NCBI GenBank assembly: GCA_938015435.1
Contig: CALLPN010000001.1
Coordinates: 372,001 to 436,000 of the forward strand
Source: an uncultured Saprospiraceae bacterium
GTDB lineage: Bacteria; Bacteroidota; Bacteroidia; Chitinophagales; Saprospiraceae
Reading direction: 5' to 3'
DNA: 64,000 nt
Part shown: positions 1-10,489 of the stretch, one piece after another
How the letters are laid out: every line of letters begins with the position of its first letter
Position numbering within the stretch: position 1 is the first letter of the stretch
Program-made: the position numbers and the translations under genes
Notes under the pieces: generated by a model
Told to the model about the DNA's origin: nothing
Seen by the model: the letters and a program-made list of their open reading frames with translations, nothing else
Database searches by the model: none

Positions 1-133
1 CACCAATCAATCTATAATCATAATGAAAATCATGCCCATATCTATCACCAATAGCATCCAAAACTTTAATTGCCTGTTGCATTACTTCTGGACCAATACC
101 ATCACCACCTAAAATTGTTATCTTTTTTTCCAT
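1..133 (-). CDS. leuB: 3-isopropylmalate dehydrogenase, N-terminal fragment (runs off left edge)
   Basis: The first 44 codons are visible on the minus strand from an ATG at 133. The N-terminus reads MEKKITILGGDGIGPEV, the nucleotide-binding start typical of isopropylmalate/isocitrate dehydrogenases. LeuB oxidatively decarboxylates 3-isopropylmalate to 2-oxoisocaproate with NAD in the cytoplasm, the third step of leucine synthesis. It starts 55 bases after the leuD stop and is probably the last gene of leuA-leuC-leuD-leuB. The isocitrate dehydrogenase family has a similar start, but the leu context decides for leuB. The remainder lies outside the window, so completeness cannot be judged. Confidence 0.9.
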   Translation of the reverse strand, partial: MEKKITILGGDGIGPEVMQQAIKVLDAIGDRYGHDFHYDYRLIG

Positions 134-188
134 CGAATATCGATTATAAATTATTGAGGTTGTTAATTCAAAGTTATTTTTCTACGTA

Positions 189-782
189 TCAATAAATTAG
201 TTGTTGACTTTCAAATTCTTCGATCCTATCTCTTTGAGATAACAAGTAGTCAATATCATCATACCCATTAAGTAAACACATTTTTTTGTAGGTACTTACT
301 TCAAAAGAAAATAATTTATCTGATCCCACAATCTCTAATGTTTGATTCTCCAGGTTTACCTGAAACTCGACTTTTACATTTTCTTCAATTGCTTTAAACA
401 CTTGTTGCAATTCATCTGGGGTAATCTGTATCGGCAACAATCCATTATTCAACGCATTCCCTTTAAAAATATCAGCAAAAAAACTACTTATCACAATCCT
501 AAATCCATAATCATCGAGCGACCAAGCTGCATGTTCACGACTAGACCCACATCCAAAATTATTTCCAGCGACCAGAATCTCTCCACTATACATCCTATTA
601 TTAAGTACAAAATCCTTCACTTCACTACCATCAGAATTATAACGCCAGTCACGAAACAGGTTTTCCCCAAACCCTTCTCTAGTTAAAGCCTTAAGGAACC
701 TTGCCGGAATAATCTGATCTGTATCTACATCCTCTATCGGAAGAGGGATTGCAGTAGATCTAATTTTAGTTAATTTTTTCAT
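189..782 (-). CDS. leuD: 3-isopropylmalate dehydratase, small subunit
   Basis: This 197-residue protein has the usual LeuD length (about 200) and the family swivel-domain signatures: [14 protein letters not shown] near residue 20 and [17 protein letters not shown] near residues 73-89. With LeuC it isomerises 2-isopropylmalate to 3-isopropylmalate through a dehydration/rehydration cycle in the cytoplasm. It lies 85 bases downstream of leuC and 55 bases upstream of leuB, so co-transcription is likely. A plus-strand reading frame inside it is a shadow. Nothing looks truncated. Confidence 0.96.
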   Translation of the reverse strand: MKKLTKIRSTAIPLPIEDVDTDQIIPARFLKALTREGFGENLFRDWRYNSDGSEVKDFVLNNRMYSGEILVAGNNFGCGSSREHAAWSLDDYGFRIVISSFFADIFKGNALNNGLLPIQITPDELQQVFKAIEENVKVEFQVNLENQTLEIVGSDKLFSFEVSTYKKMCLLNGYDDIDYLLSQRDRIEEFESQQLIY

Positions 783-867
783 TAAGAATTATTAATTCAT
801 TTTAATAAAATTAATTCAATACAAATTTTGACAAAATAGAATAACACAGGTTACAATCAATTAATCA

Positions 868-2250
868 TCAATCTATTAATAGCCGAACATCCTCTATCTT
901 GCCGCTTACAGCAGCAGCGGCAGCCATTAATGGACTTGCCAAAATCGTCCTTGCTCCTGGGCCTTGTCTACCTTCAAAATTTCTATTACTTGTAGAAATA
1001 CAGTACTCACCTGAAGGTATTTTGTCTTCGTTCATACCTAAGCAAGCGGAACATCCAGGCTCTCGAAGCTCAAAGCCTGCTTCAATAAATATCTTATCTA
1101 AACCCTCTTGTTTCGCTTGAGCTTCTACTTGTTTTGAACCTGGAACGATCATCACACTTACTTCATTAGATTTTTTCTTCCCACTTACATATTCAGCAAC
1201 TATTCTTAAATCTTCTATTCGAGCATTCGTGCAGCTTCCTATAAATACATGCTGGATTTTTTGACCAAGAAGTGATTCTCCTTTTTTTAATCCCATGTAA
1301 GCCAATGACTTGTCAAAAGAAGCAACATTATTAATCTCTGGAATCAAGTCATCTATTTTGATACCCATTCCTGGATTGGTGCCAAAGGTGACCATCGGTG
1401 AGATATCCTTTGCATAAAATTTTTCTTCCCTATCAAACATAGCATTCGTATCAGAAAATAATGTTTGCCAATAAGATTTTGCATTATCCCAATTATCACC
1501 TTTAGGTACTCTCTCTTTGCCCTTAAGATAAGCATAAGTAACCTCATCTGGTGCTATCAAACCGCCTCTCGCTCCCATTTCTATACTCATATTACAGATT
1601 GTCATACGAGCCTCCATTGACAATGATCTTATTGTCGATCCTGCGTATTCAATAAAATACCCTGTACCTCCAGCTGCTGTCAATTTGGAAATAATGTATA
1701 AAATGATATCCTTGGCAAAAACTCCTTTACTCAGTTCGCCTTCAATCGTAATTCGCATCGTATTAGGCCTATTCATAAGTATGCACTGAGTTGCGAGCGT
1801 CTGCTCTACTTGACTTGTACCTATACCAAAAGCAATACTTCCAAATGCCCCATGAGTACTAGTATGACTGTCACCACATACTATAGTCATACCTGGTTTA
1901 GTAATTCCTAATTCAGGACCTATAATATGCACAATACCATTCTTTTCATGCCCCAACTCATAAAGCTCAACATCAAACTCTCTGCAATTATCTGTGAGCT
2001 TTTTGACTTGTGCCCTGGACATAGGTTCAATTATCGGAAGATGCTGATTGATCGTCGGTACATTATGGTCAGCAGTAGCTAAAGTTTTTTGCGTTCTGAA
2101 TACGGAAATTCCTCTTTTTTTCAATCCATCAAAAGCCTGAGGACTTGTCACTTCGTGAATGAAATGTTGATCAATATAAATCACATCTACACCGTCTATA
2201 GAGTCTACGATATGCGCATCCCAAAGCTTATCAAATAAAGTCTTACTCAT
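868..2250 (-). CDS. leuC: 3-isopropylmalate dehydratase, large subunit
   Basis: This 460-residue aconitase-family protein matches the usual LeuC length. The three cysteines expected to ligate the 4Fe-4S cluster are visible: Cys340 in [12 protein letters not shown], and Cys400 and Cys403 in [26 protein letters not shown] at about 127-138 is the other family hallmark. With LeuD it forms the isopropylmalate isomerase heterodimer of leucine synthesis. It lies between leuA (106-base spacer holding a hairpin and T-run) and leuD. The spacer structure suggests expression could be uncoupled from leuA. No oddities in the coding sequence. Confidence 0.97.
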   Translation of the reverse strand: MSKTLFDKLWDAHIVDSIDGVDVIYIDQHFIHEVTSPQAFDGLKKRGISVFRTQKTLATADHNVPTINQHLPIIEPMSRAQVKKLTDNCREFDVELYELGHEKNGIVHIIGPELGITKPGMTIVCGDSHTSTHGAFGSIAFGIGTSQVEQTLATQCILMNRPNTMRITIEGELSKGVFAKDIILYIISKLTAAGGTGYFIEYAGSTIRSLSMEARMTICNMSIEMGARGGLIAPDEVTYAYLKGKERVPKGDNWDNAKSYWQTLFSDTNAMFDREEKFYAKDISPMVTFGTNPGMGIKIDDLIPEINNVASFDKSLAYMGLKKGESLLGQKIQHVFIGSCTNARIEDLRIVAEYVSGKKKSNEVSVMIVPGSKQVEAQAKQEGLDKIFIEAGFELREPGCSACLGMNEDKIPSGEYCISTSNRNFEGRQGPGARTILASPLMAAAAAVSGKIEDVRLLID

Positions 2251-2263
2251 GTATATTGAAATT

Positions 2264-2325
2264 AAAAAAGATTTGGCAACAGCCTATTACTAACTATTCA
2301 CTTACTTTAAAGCTGCGCCAAATCT
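2264..2325 (-). terminator. Terminator-like hairpin in the leuA-leuC spacer
   Basis: In the minus direction the arm AGATTTGGC (2325-2317) is followed about 40 bases later by its exact complement GCCAAATCT (2277-2269), then a run of T. Inside, AGC/GCT can extend the stem after a small internal loop. A stem followed by T residues just before the leuC start resembles an intrinsic terminator or attenuator. The large loop makes it weaker than a classic terminator, and I see no leader peptide in front of it. Confidence 0.45.
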
Positions 2326-2356
2326 AGAAACTGGATTTTATATTACTTGATTTATA

Positions 2357-3517
2357 TTAAATTACTTTTTTGAAAATTGACCTCAATATTAAATTGAGAT
2401 CAGTATCGGTGATCTCCGCTTGCTGATCTGCAACAGTAATAAATTTTTGATAAACAATATCCAACTCATCTTTGGAAAGATCGAAACCTATATTCTTAGA
2501 CCTATAAGCCAACGCCGCCCTACCACTTCGCGCTGTAAGTACTATTTTACTTTGATCTACTCCTACTTCACGAGGATCTATTATCTCATAATTTGCCCTG
2601 TGCTTTATCACTCCATCTTGATGTATACCTGATGAATGTGCAAATGCATTATCCCCAACAATTGCTTTATTAGCCTGAACCGGCATTGACATACTTTCAG
2701 AGACTAACCTACTCAATGGATTAAGCATTGGTGTTTTTATATTCGTTTCGAATATATCCTTATACCTATGTGTCAAAATCATAACCACTTCTTCTAGAGC
2801 AGTATTCCCAGCTCTCTCTCCTATTCCATTGATGGTACATTCTATTTGAGTCGCACCGCCTAACACTGCAGCGATAGAATTAGCAGTCGCCATACCTAGA
2901 TCATTATGACAATGTGCAGAAATATCACATTTGTGAATGCCTCTAACATTCTCTACTAAATATTTGATTTTTGCTCCATATTCGTCAGGCATACAATATC
3001 CCGTAGTATCAGGAATATTGAGCACTGTAGCCCCTTCGTCAACTGCTACTTGTATTACTTTCGCTAAATATTCGTTATCTGTCCGTCCTGCATCCTCTGC
3101 ATAAAATTCAACATCCTCTACAAAAGATTTTGCGTATTTAACGGCTGCTCTTGCCCTATCAATAATTTTATCTGGAGACGAATTGAATTTATATTTGATA
3201 TGATCCGGAGAAGTCCCTATTCCTGTATGAATCCTTGGATATTTAGCATACTTTAATGATTCGGCCGCAATTTTAATATCATTCTCTACTGATCTAGATA
3301 AAGCGCAAACTATAGTATTTCTTAGTTCTTTCGATATCATTTCTACTGCACTAAAGTCACCAGGGCTAGAGACTGGAAAACCTGCCTCTAAAACATCTAC
3401 GCCTAGAACTTCCAATTGCTTTGCCACTACTAGTTTTTGACGGTGATTAAGCTTACATCCAGGTACTTGTTCCCCATCGCGAAGTGTCGTATCGAATATC
3501 TTAATTTGTTTTGCCAT
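2357..3517 (-). CDS. leuA: 2-isopropylmalate synthase, short form
   Basis: This is a DRE-TIM metallolyase: [13 protein letters not shown] at residues 8-20, the [13 protein letters not shown] metal-binding motif near residue 200, and the GERAGN loop. It condenses acetyl-CoA with 2-oxoisovalerate, the committed step of leucine synthesis. At 386 residues it ends after the subdomain region ([10 protein letters not shown], then a helical end), so it lacks the roughly 130-residue C-terminal allosteric domain of E. coli-type LeuA (about 520 residues). Leucine feedback through that domain is therefore not expected. Homocitrate or citramalate synthase are alternatives from the fold alone, but adjacency to leuCDB favours LeuA. 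It is first in its operon and divergent from the next gene. Confidence 0.92.
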   Translation of the reverse strand: MAKQIKIFDTTLRDGEQVPGCKLNHRQKLVVAKQLEVLGVDVLEAGFPVSSPGDFSAVEMISKELRNTIVCALSRSVENDIKIAAESLKYAKYPRIHTGIGTSPDHIKYKFNSSPDKIIDRARAAVKYAKSFVEDVEFYAEDAGRTDNEYLAKVIQVAVDEGATVLNIPDTTGYCMPDEYGAKIKYLVENVRGIHKCDISAHCHNDLGMATANSIAAVLGGATQIECTINGIGERAGNTALEEVVMILTHRYKDIFETNIKTPMLNPLSRLVSESMSMPVQANKAIVGDNAFAHSSGIHQDGVIKHRANYEIIDPREVGVDQSKIVLTARSGRAALAYRSKNIGFDLSKDELDIVYQKFITVADQQAEITDTDLNLILRSIFKKVI

Positions 3518-3547
3518 ATCTCATAATTAATTTCCAATTATTATTAT

Positions 3548-3555
3548 CAAATATA
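3548..3555 (-). promoter_or_regulatory. Candidate -7 element upstream of leuA
   Basis: Read on the minus strand, TATATTTG matches the Bacteroidota -7 consensus TAnnTTTG. It lies about 31 bases before the leuA ATG, a sensible leader length. I do not see a convincing TTG -33 element at the expected spacing, so support is partial. Confidence 0.35.
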
Positions 3556-3668
3556 GATTACCGAAGATTATGTATATCACGTATATATAATTAACATTAC
3601 GACAGCCACAGCACCCAATTAAACCGCTATTTACTGATTATCAATCACTTAAAACAAGATCAACTACA

Positions 3669-5210
3669 ATGCCTAAGGTATCTACAGAACATCTCTTAGA
3701 AGTAATTCGAAGTCTAACGAAATCAGAAAAACGCAATTTCAGAATACACTCCGAGCGAAATAATAAAAGCTCTGATTTACTTTTTATCCAAGTTTATGAT
3801 TTCTTAGATCGCTTCGATAGATATGATGAAAAACTATTACTAAAGAGGATCCCTAAATTAAAAAAGTCACAACTCTCGAATATAAAAGCACATTTGTACA
3901 AACTGATTCTTGCTAGCCTAAGAAGAATAGACAAAAAATCTGAATTAGACATCAGCATCAGAGACCAATTGGACTACTCGAGAATACTATACAACAAAGG
4001 ATTATATAGAGCCAGTCTCGCACTATTGGACAAAACCAAAAAGCTCGCTTGTCAACATGGCTTTTTCTCTAGTGCCTTGTCCGCGTTGGAATTTGAAAAA
4101 TTTATTGAGAGCCAATATATAACGGGTAGTATGTACCCTAAAGCCAAGCAGATTACTAATGAAACTGCAGATCTTATTGAAAAACTCACACTGACTCATA
4201 GATTATCTAATCTTTCACTATCCATGTATGCCTTTTACCTTCAGCATGGTCACATCAAAATAGGTTCTATATACGATGAAGTGACTAATCATTTTATCTC
4301 TTCACTTCCAGATGTAGAGTACAAGTCGATGGATTTTTATCAAAAACTTTATTTCACTCAATCCAGTGCATGGTACTGCATGATGACGCTCGACTTCCCC
4401 AACCACTTTAAACACGCTAAAAAGTGGCTTGACTTATTTGATGAATATCCGAATAAAAAACAATCAGAAACCACCTTATATATCAAAGGCTTACACAATG
4501 TTCTTTCGGCCTTATTCATGAATAGTGCGACTAAAAAATTCCTTGGGCATTATGATAAATTAATGCACTTTGAAAAATCGGACAAATTTAAAATTACCGC
4601 AAATGAACTTAGCCAATTATCACTTTATCAAACACTTCATACCATTCACAAAATTTACTTAACTGCAGAATATTCCAAAAACGAAAAACACATACCTGCA
4701 ATAGAAAACTTAATCAATGAAAATCCTCACAATTGGGATAGTCATAGGATATTAGTACTCAAGTACAAAGTAGCATGCGTATACTTTGGAGCGAGTAAGT
4801 ACGACAAAGCAACAACCCTACTCAACTTAATCATCAATAAAAACTACAGTGGGATTAGACAAGATATCCAATGCTATGCGCGCATACTCAATCTTGCCGC
4901 ACATTTCAATCTAGGCAATGAAACATTAGTAAGTTATCAAGTTAGAAGTGTATATAGATTTTTATTAAAAATGGATCAGCAGGAAAAAGTGTTACAGGAG
5001 ATCTTTAAATTTTTAAGAAAAACGCCAAACATTTTACCTTCACAACTCAAAACAGAATTCAGAAAATTACGAGCGATTCTTCGACCACTTTCTAAGGACC
5101 CAAAAGAAAGGAGACCTTTCATATATTTTGACATCATCGCGTGGCTTGACAGTAGGATTAATGGAACTAAGATTGAAGTAGAGGTCCAAAAAAAAATTAA
5201 AAATAATTGA
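3669..5210 (+). CDS. Conserved Bacteroidota protein of unknown function, alpha-helical repeats likely
   Basis: 513 residues with no signal peptide or membrane segment. It begins with an ATG and a Lys-rich N-terminus (LTKSEKRNFRIHSERN at about 16-31) that I recall from other Bacteroidota hypothetical proteins, though I cannot name a family. The body is predominantly helical, with repeated Leu/Ala/Tyr-rich helix pairs (for example LYNKGLYRASLALLDKTKK near 110), suggesting a TPR-like solenoid. The C-terminus is basic. It splits the leu and ilv units, being divergent from leuA and convergent with ilvA. Position alone does not show a role in amino-acid synthesis. The function is unknown. Confidence 0.8.
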   Translation: MPKVSTEHLLEVIRSLTKSEKRNFRIHSERNNKSSDLLFIQVYDFLDRFDRYDEKLLLKRIPKLKKSQLSNIKAHLYKLILASLRRIDKKSELDISIRDQLDYSRILYNKGLYRASLALLDKTKKLACQHGFFSSALSALEFEKFIESQYITGSMYPKAKQITNETADLIEKLTLTHRLSNLSLSMYAFYLQHGHIKIGSIYDEVTNHFISSLPDVEYKSMDFYQKLYFTQSSAWYCMMTLDFPNHFKHAKKWLDLFDEYPNKKQSETTLYIKGLHNVLSALFMNSATKKFLGHYDKLMHFEKSDKFKITANELSQLSLYQTLHTIHKIYLTAEYSKNEKHIPAIENLINENPHNWDSHRILVLKYKVACVYFGASKYDKATTLLNLIINKNYSGIRQDIQCYARILNLAAHFNLGNETLVSYQVRSVYRFLLKMDQQEKVLQEIFKFLRKTPNILPSQLKTEFRKLRAILRPLSKDPKERRPFIYFDIIAWLDSRINGTKIEVEVQKKIKNN

Positions 5211-5263
5211 CTTTAATGTACATATAAAACAATCGAACATCTTGACTTACAAAATACTTGACT

Positions 5264-5297
5264 AACTCTTAAGCAGAGTTCTTTTTATTATTTTTTT
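5264..5297 (+). terminator. Intrinsic terminator after the 513-residue gene
   Basis: AACTCT/AGAGTT (5264-5269 and 5275-5280) forms a 6-bp stem with a 5-base loop, followed by a T-rich tail that reaches the ilvA stop codon on the other strand. The stem is short, so efficiency is uncertain. It sits between convergent genes. Confidence 0.5.
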
Positions 5298-6558
5298 ATA
5301 CCAACATATCCATTAGCACAGAGTTCTCATTGAGATAACCACCATAAAATTGTTTGTCTTTCATTCTTGACATCAGAGGATCGAAGTCTTTTTTGTCTTT
5401 CAGTTCGACACCTACAACTGCTGTTCCTTTTCCCCTAGAAGTCTTTTTGGTATATTCAAAATGAGTAATATCATCCGATGGGCCAAGTATATCTACAACA
5501 AACTCTTTGAGTGCTCCTGCACGTTGAGGAAATTTCACTAAGAAGTAATGCTTCAGACCTTGATAAAGCATTGCTCTTTCCTTGATCTCCTCCATCCGCG
5601 TGATATCATTATTCCCTCCACTGATAATACAGACTACGTTCTTTCCTTTGATTTGTTCAGAGTATTGATCTAAGGCAGATATACTTAAGGCTCCTGCGGG
5701 TTCTAATACTATCGCGGCCTTATTATATACGTATAGGATCGTTTCACAGATCTTACCTTCATCGACAGTAATCATATCATCTAGATTAGCTTGACAAATA
5801 TGAAAGTTGCGCTCTCCCACTCTCTTTACCGAAGCTCCATCTACGAACTTATCTACATGATCTAAAGTATAATTAGTTCTATGATCTAAGGATGTCTTCA
5901 TAGAAGGCGCACCTTTCGGCTCTACTCCGATGATCTTAGTTTGCGGCGACAAGGTCTTCAATACTGTACTCAGACCCGCAGCCAATCCACCTCCACCAAC
6001 TGGAAGAAAGATATAATCTATAGGTGCGGTACTTTGCTTTAGTATTTCCAATCCAATTGTAGCCTGCCCTTCTATCACTTTTTCATCATCGAATGGATGT
6101 ATGAATGACATATCATTTGCCACACAATAAACCTTAGCATGTTCGCTGGCTTCATCGAAAGTATCACCTACCAATATCACTTCGACATACTTTTCACCAA
6201 ACATCTTTACTTGATTGATTTTTTGACCTGGCGTCGGACTTGGCATAAATATCTTCCCATATGCTTTGAGTGCTTTGCATGAATATGCAACCCCCTGCGC
6301 ATGGTTACCCGCGCTTGCACATACTACACCTTTAGCTAATTGCTTAGCCGTCAATGATTTCATCTTGTTATATGCACCACGAATCTTATAAGATCGTACT
6401 ATCTGCAAATCTTCACGCTTAAGCATCACATTACATCCATATGCTTTGGAATAATTGATACTCTGATCTAAGGGAGTAATACTTGCTACTCCGTCAAGTA
6501 ACTGCGCCGCTGACTTAACATCTTCAAGATCTGGAAAATAATGATTCGTCGTTTCCAT
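5296..6558 (-). CDS. ilvA: Threonine ammonia-lyase (threonine dehydratase), biosynthetic
   Basis: 420 residues. The PLP fold-type II domain carries the lysine motif VRSYKIRGAYNKM near residues 54-66 and the glycine-rich phosphate loop PVGGGGLAAGL near 190. It deaminates threonine to 2-oxobutyrate, the entry to isoleucine. The last ~90 residues (from LKHYFLVKFPQRAGALKE) form one ACT-like regulatory domain, as in the Bacillus/Corynebacterium-type enzyme, rather than the two of the 514-residue E. coli IlvA. It follows ilvC by only 2 bases and ends the ilv operon. Feedback by isoleucine is plausible through the ACT-like domain but is inferred. Confidence 0.95.
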   Translation of the reverse strand: METTNHYFPDLEDVKSAAQLLDGVASITPLDQSINYSKAYGCNVMLKREDLQIVRSYKIRGAYNKMKSLTAKQLAKGVVCASAGNHAQGVAYSCKALKAYGKIFMPSPTPGQKINQVKMFGEKYVEVILVGDTFDEASEHAKVYCVANDMSFIHPFDDEKVIEGQATIGLEILKQSTAPIDYIFLPVGGGGLAAGLSTVLKTLSPQTKIIGVEPKGAPSMKTSLDHRTNYTLDHVDKFVDGASVKRVGERNFHICQANLDDMITVDEGKICETILYVYNKAAIVLEPAGALSISALDQYSEQIKGKNVVCIISGGNNDITRMEEIKERAMLYQGLKHYFLVKFPQRAGALKEFVVDILGPSDDITHFEYTKKTSRGKGTAVVGVELKDKKDFDPLMSRMKDKQFYGGYLNENSVLMDMLV

Positions 6559-6560
6559 AA

Positions 6561-8057
6561 TTATACTTCATCTACTTCGGCAACGTCAGTTTTTATTGAC
6601 TTCATCGCAGTCATTGCAGTTCGCAATTTCTTTCCTATGATTTCTATCTCATGATTTCTAATCGCATCATTCACTCTTATGAGTTCGAGATTGTCAACAT
6701 CATGATTTGTCCTGTAAGGCTTTCCGATGAGATCAGTAGATACCGTCTGCATAAACTCAGATAGCAAAGGCTTACAGGCATGATCAAAAAGATAACAACC
6801 GTACTCCGCTGTATCAGAGATTACTCGATTCATTTCATATAATTTTTTCCTAGCAATCGTATTGGCAATCAATGGTAACTCATGCAACGATTCGTAATAT
6901 GCGGAGTCTTCTACGATCCCTGCACTCACCATAGTTTCGAATGCTAATTCTACTCCTGACTTGACAAAAGCAACTAAAAGTAACCCATGATCAAAATACT
7001 CTTGCTCAGAAATATGTTTTTTGCTAATTTCTGTTTTTTCGAAAGCAGTTTCACCAGTGGCTCCTCTCCATTTCAATAGATTAACATCGTCATTATCCCA
7101 GTCTTGCATCATAGTCTGAGAAAAATGGCCAGAAATAACATCATCCATGTGCTTTTCAAATAATGGTCTCATTATATCTTTCAATTCTAATGATAGATCA
7201 TATGCTTTAATCTTAGCTGGATTAGAAAGTCTATCCATCATATTGGTCACACCGCCATGCTTAAGAGCTTCAGTAATCGTCTCCCATCCATACTGTATCA
7301 ATTTAGCCGCATAGCTCGCTTCGATTCCCTCGGCTACCATCTTATCAAATGATAATATCGCACCGGTCTGTAATAGTCCGCAAAGAATAGTTTGCTCTCC
7401 CATCAAATCACTTTTCACTTCCGCTATGAAAGAAGATTCCAATACTCCTGCTTTATCTCCTCCTGTCGCCACTGCATATGCTTTAGCTTGAGACCATCCT
7501 TTATTCTCAGGATCATTTTCTGGATGCACTGCGATGAGTGTAGGTACACCAAAGCCACGCTTATACTCTTCTCTAACTTCAGTGCCTGGGCACTTGGGAG
7601 CCACCATAATCACTGTAAGATCATCTCGCACCTTCATCCCTTCTTCGACTATATTAAATCCGTGAGAATAACTTAACGTTGCTCCTTTTTTCATTAGTGG
7701 CATTACGGCTTGTACCACATTGGTGTGTTGCTTATCTGGAGTTAGATTAAGTACTAGATCCGCAGTTGGAATAAGCTGATCATATGTACCCACATTAAAC
7801 CCATTCTCTGTTGCATTTACAAACGAAGCTCGCTTCTCATCTATCGATTGCTGTCTCAGTGCATAAGAGATATCTAAACCTGAGTCTCTCATATTTAATC
7901 CTTGATTGAGTCCTTGCGCACCACAACCAACTATTACTATCTTTTTACTTTTCAATGTTTCTACTCCATCTTCGAATTCAGATGCCTCCATAAAGCGGCA
8001 TTTCCCTAATTGATCTAGTTGATTTCTAAGTGATAATGAGTTAAAATAATTTGCCAT
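6561..8057 (-). CDS. ilvC: Ketol-acid reductoisomerase, long (class II) form
   Basis: The 498-residue length matches the class II enzyme (E. coli 491), with a duplicated C-terminal knotted domain, rather than the ~330-residue class I form. The N-terminal Rossmann motif [15 protein letters not shown] is at residues 41-55, and [16 protein letters not shown]-type substrate-loop sequence is near 155-170. It isomerises and reduces acetolactate/acetohydroxybutyrate with NADPH and Mg2+ in valine and isoleucine synthesis. It lies 52 bases after ilvN and 2 bases before ilvA. No anomalies are visible. Confidence 0.97.
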   Translation of the reverse strand: MANYFNSLSLRNQLDQLGKCRFMEASEFEDGVETLKSKKIVIVGCGAQGLNQGLNMRDSGLDISYALRQQSIDEKRASFVNATENGFNVGTYDQLIPTADLVLNLTPDKQHTNVVQAVMPLMKKGATLSYSHGFNIVEEGMKVRDDLTVIMVAPKCPGTEVREEYKRGFGVPTLIAVHPENDPENKGWSQAKAYAVATGGDKAGVLESSFIAEVKSDLMGEQTILCGLLQTGAILSFDKMVAEGIEASYAAKLIQYGWETITEALKHGGVTNMMDRLSNPAKIKAYDLSLELKDIMRPLFEKHMDDVISGHFSQTMMQDWDNDDVNLLKWRGATGETAFEKTEISKKHISEQEYFDHGLLLVAFVKSGVELAFETMVSAGIVEDSAYYESLHELPLIANTIARKKLYEMNRVISDTAEYGCYLFDHACKPLLSEFMQTVSTDLIGKPYRTNHDVDNLELIRVNDAIRNHEIEIIGKKLRTAMTAMKSIKTDVAEVDEV

Positions 8058-8109
8058 CTTGATATATTTTTATGTTCTTGTTTTCTATTAAATAATAATT
8101 GCGAAAATT

Positions 8110-8637
8110 CTACTTCATTGCTTCTAGCGTTTTGGAAATTTCCAAAGGCTCTTTGGTTACTGCAATACGACCCGCTCTTACGAACTGTAATATTCCAAAT
8201 GCTTTGAGCTTCTCATAAAGCGTTTCTACTTCTTTTTTTAAGCCTGATTTTTCCAGAACAAAAAACTCTTTAAAAACACTGACAATATTAGCGTTACTTT
8301 CCTTAATAATATTTTGAATCTCAGCATCCTCCAATAGCAAATTAGAAGACATCTTAAACAAACATGATTCTTGATAGATTGTATCTTCATCGAGATGATA
8401 ATAAGCCTTTATTACTTCTACTTGTTTTTCAATTTGTCCAATTATTTTTTTCATCTGATCTTCACTTACAGATATCAAAATAGTCCATCTCGAAACTCCT
8501 TCTACCTCAGATACGGATGAGTTTATGCTTTCAATATTAACATGACGCCTTTGAAATATAGCAGATATTCTATTAAGTAATCCGATATTATTTTCTGTAT
8601 ATACAGATACTGTATATAGGTGTATTTTATTTTCCAT
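8110..8637 (-). CDS. ilvN: Acetolactate synthase, small regulatory subunit
   Basis: 175 residues, starting with an ACT domain (YTVSVYTENNIGLLNRISAIFQRR, then NIESINSS at about 35-42) that binds valine in this family. The C-terminal half is the domain that activates the large subunit. Length fits IlvH/IlvN-type subunits (about 160-180). It partners IlvB, whose stop lies 2 bases upstream of this start, so translational coupling is likely. Whether to call it ilvN or ilvH is a naming choice. Confidence 0.94.
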   Translation of the reverse strand: MENKIHLYTVSVYTENNIGLLNRISAIFQRRHVNIESINSSVSEVEGVSRWTILISVSEDQMKKIIGQIEKQVEVIKAYYHLDEDTIYQESCLFKMSSNLLLEDAEIQNIIKESNANIVSVFKEFFVLEKSGLKKEVETLYEKLKAFGILQFVRAGRIAVTKEPLEISKTLEAMK

Positions 8638-8639
8638 AA

Positions 8640-10355
8640 TTATTTTAATCTTATCTCTGATACACTAGCACCACTAGGCACCATTGGAAATACATTATTT
8701 TCTTTTCCTACCATCACTTCCAGTAAATAACTTCCTTTACTATTTAAAAAAGCATCGAGAGCAGTATCTAAATTTTCTCTTTGCTCCACTTTATTAGCAG
8801 GAATATGATAGCCTTTTGCTATTATCTGAAAATCAGGATTAACCATCTCCGTAAATGAATAACGACGATCAAAAAACATCTCTTGCCATTGTCTTACCAT
8901 ACCCAAAAATTCATTGTTTAGTATAAGAATTTTGACATCCACACCTGATTGATATATAGTACCGAGTTCTTGTATTGTCATCTGAAAACCTCCATCTCCG
9001 ATCACGGCTATCACTTGTCGGTCTGGTGCACCAAACTTAGCACCAATTGCCGCTGGCAATGCAAACCCCATCGTCCCAAGGCCTCCAGAAGTAATATTAG
9101 ATCTCCACTTAGAAAATTCGTAGTAACGCTGTGCTACCATTTGATGCTGCCCTACATCAGTAACCAATACTGACTCTCCTTTCGTTTTGTCAGATATTAA
9201 TTTGATTACTTCTCCCATCGATATAGGTTGGTCATTAGCAGGACTGATTTCTTTTTTGATCACCACATCATATTCTTCTTGATAGAGATCATTAAATTGT
9301 GACAACCATTTAGCATGAGATCTCCGTGTAATCGCTTCTGTAATAAGTGGTAACGTGATTTTACAATCTCCTAAAACTGCGACATCTGCTTGTACGTTTT
9401 TACTGATTTCCGCTGGATCTAATTCCAAATGAATGACTTTGGCCTGTTTAGCATATCTACTCAAATCACCAGTTACTCTATCGTCAAAACGCATTCCGAT
9501 GGCTATTAGTACATCACATTCATTAGTCATTATATTAGGGCCATAGTTACCATGCATTCCAAGCATACCTACATTGAGTGGATGGCTATCCTTAAGAGCA
9601 GACAAGCCCATTATAGTCCATGCAGAAGGAATACCAGACTTATCTACAAAGGCTTCAAATTCTTTTTGCGCATCAGCTAATAATACACCTTGACCAAACA
9701 ATACCAGTGGTTTTTTCGCATGGTTGATAAGATCAGCGGCTTTCCATATAGAGGATTTTTCTATTTCTGGGTCTGCCACGTAACTTCTGACTTGATTGCA
9801 GACTTGATACTCAAATTCGCATTCCCCAAATTGAGCATCTTTCGTAATATCAATCACAACAGGACCAGGCCTTCCACTACGTGCAATATAAAATGCCTTA
9901 GCCACAGCCGCTGGGATTTCTTCTGCCTTCGTAATCTGTACATTCCACTTTGTAACTGGCATAGATATCCCCATCACATCAGTCTCTTGGAAAGCATCCG
10001 TACCTAACAGATGACTAGCTACCTGACCTGTAATACATACCATCGGTGTAGAGTCAATCTGAGCATCTGCAATCCCCGTAATCAAGTTAGTCGCTCCTGG
10101 ACCACTTGTCGCAAATACTACTCCGACTTTGCCAGATATTCTAGCATAGCCTTGAGCGGCATGGGTAGCCCCTTGCTCATGCCTTACTAACAGATGATTT
10201 ATTTTTTCTCGATAGCCATGTAATGCATCATAGATCGGCATGATAGCTCCACCAGGGTAACCAAAAATTGTATCTACTTGCTCAGCCAATAGGCATTCTA
10301 TTAGAGCTTGAGATCCAGAAATTGACTTCGTTTTGTTCTTAGTACTTACTTCCAT
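8640..10355 (-). CDS. ilvB: Acetolactate synthase, large catalytic subunit
   Basis: 571 residues. The thiamine-diphosphate enzyme signatures are clear: FGYPGGAIMPIYDAL at 31-45, the catalytic Glu60 in VRHEQGATHAAQGYAR, and the C-terminal Mg/ThDP motif GDGGFQMTIQELG ending in LNN. It makes acetolactate (valine/leucine) and acetohydroxybutyrate (isoleucine) from pyruvate and 2-oxobutyrate. It lies 2 bases before ilvN. It is separated from ilvD by a 222-base spacer holding tandem repeats and a strong hairpin, so it may be expressed differently from ilvD. Confidence 0.97.
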   Translation of the reverse strand: MEVSTKNKTKSISGSQALIECLLAEQVDTIFGYPGGAIMPIYDALHGYREKINHLLVRHEQGATHAAQGYARISGKVGVVFATSGPGATNLITGIADAQIDSTPMVCITGQVASHLLGTDAFQETDVMGISMPVTKWNVQITKAEEIPAAVAKAFYIARSGRPGPVVIDITKDAQFGECEFEYQVCNQVRSYVADPEIEKSSIWKAADLINHAKKPLVLFGQGVLLADAQKEFEAFVDKSGIPSAWTIMGLSALKDSHPLNVGMLGMHGNYGPNIMTNECDVLIAIGMRFDDRVTGDLSRYAKQAKVIHLELDPAEISKNVQADVAVLGDCKITLPLITEAITRRSHAKWLSQFNDLYQEEYDVVIKKEISPANDQPISMGEVIKLISDKTKGESVLVTDVGQHQMVAQRYYEFSKWRSNITSGGLGTMGFALPAAIGAKFGAPDRQVIAVIGDGGFQMTIQELGTIYQSGVDVKILILNNEFLGMVRQWQEMFFDRRYSFTEMVNPDFQIIAKGYHIPANKVEQRENLDTALDAFLNSKGSYLLEVMVGKENNVFPMVPSGASVSEIRLK

Positions 10356-10386
10356 ATCAATGGGTTATTTATTTTATATTTTCTCT

Positions 10387-10488
10387 TTCAATTCGCTCTT
10401 CCTTTCTTAGACTTTTTCTTCAAGCCTTTTTCTTAGCCTTTTTCTTCAGGACTTTTTCTTGAAAATCTTTCTTGAAAATCTTTCTTCG
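10387..10488. repeat. Degenerate short tandem repeats in the ilvD-ilvB spacer
   Basis: On the plus strand the core CTTTTTCTT (or the shorter CTTTCTT) recurs about six times at 11-16-base intervals, separated by short variable joints such as CAAGC, AGC, CAGGA and GAAAAT. In the mRNA this gives a purine-rich AAGAAAAAG series just before the ilvB start. I see no reading frame in it. Confidence 0.7.
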
Positions 10489-10489
10489 G

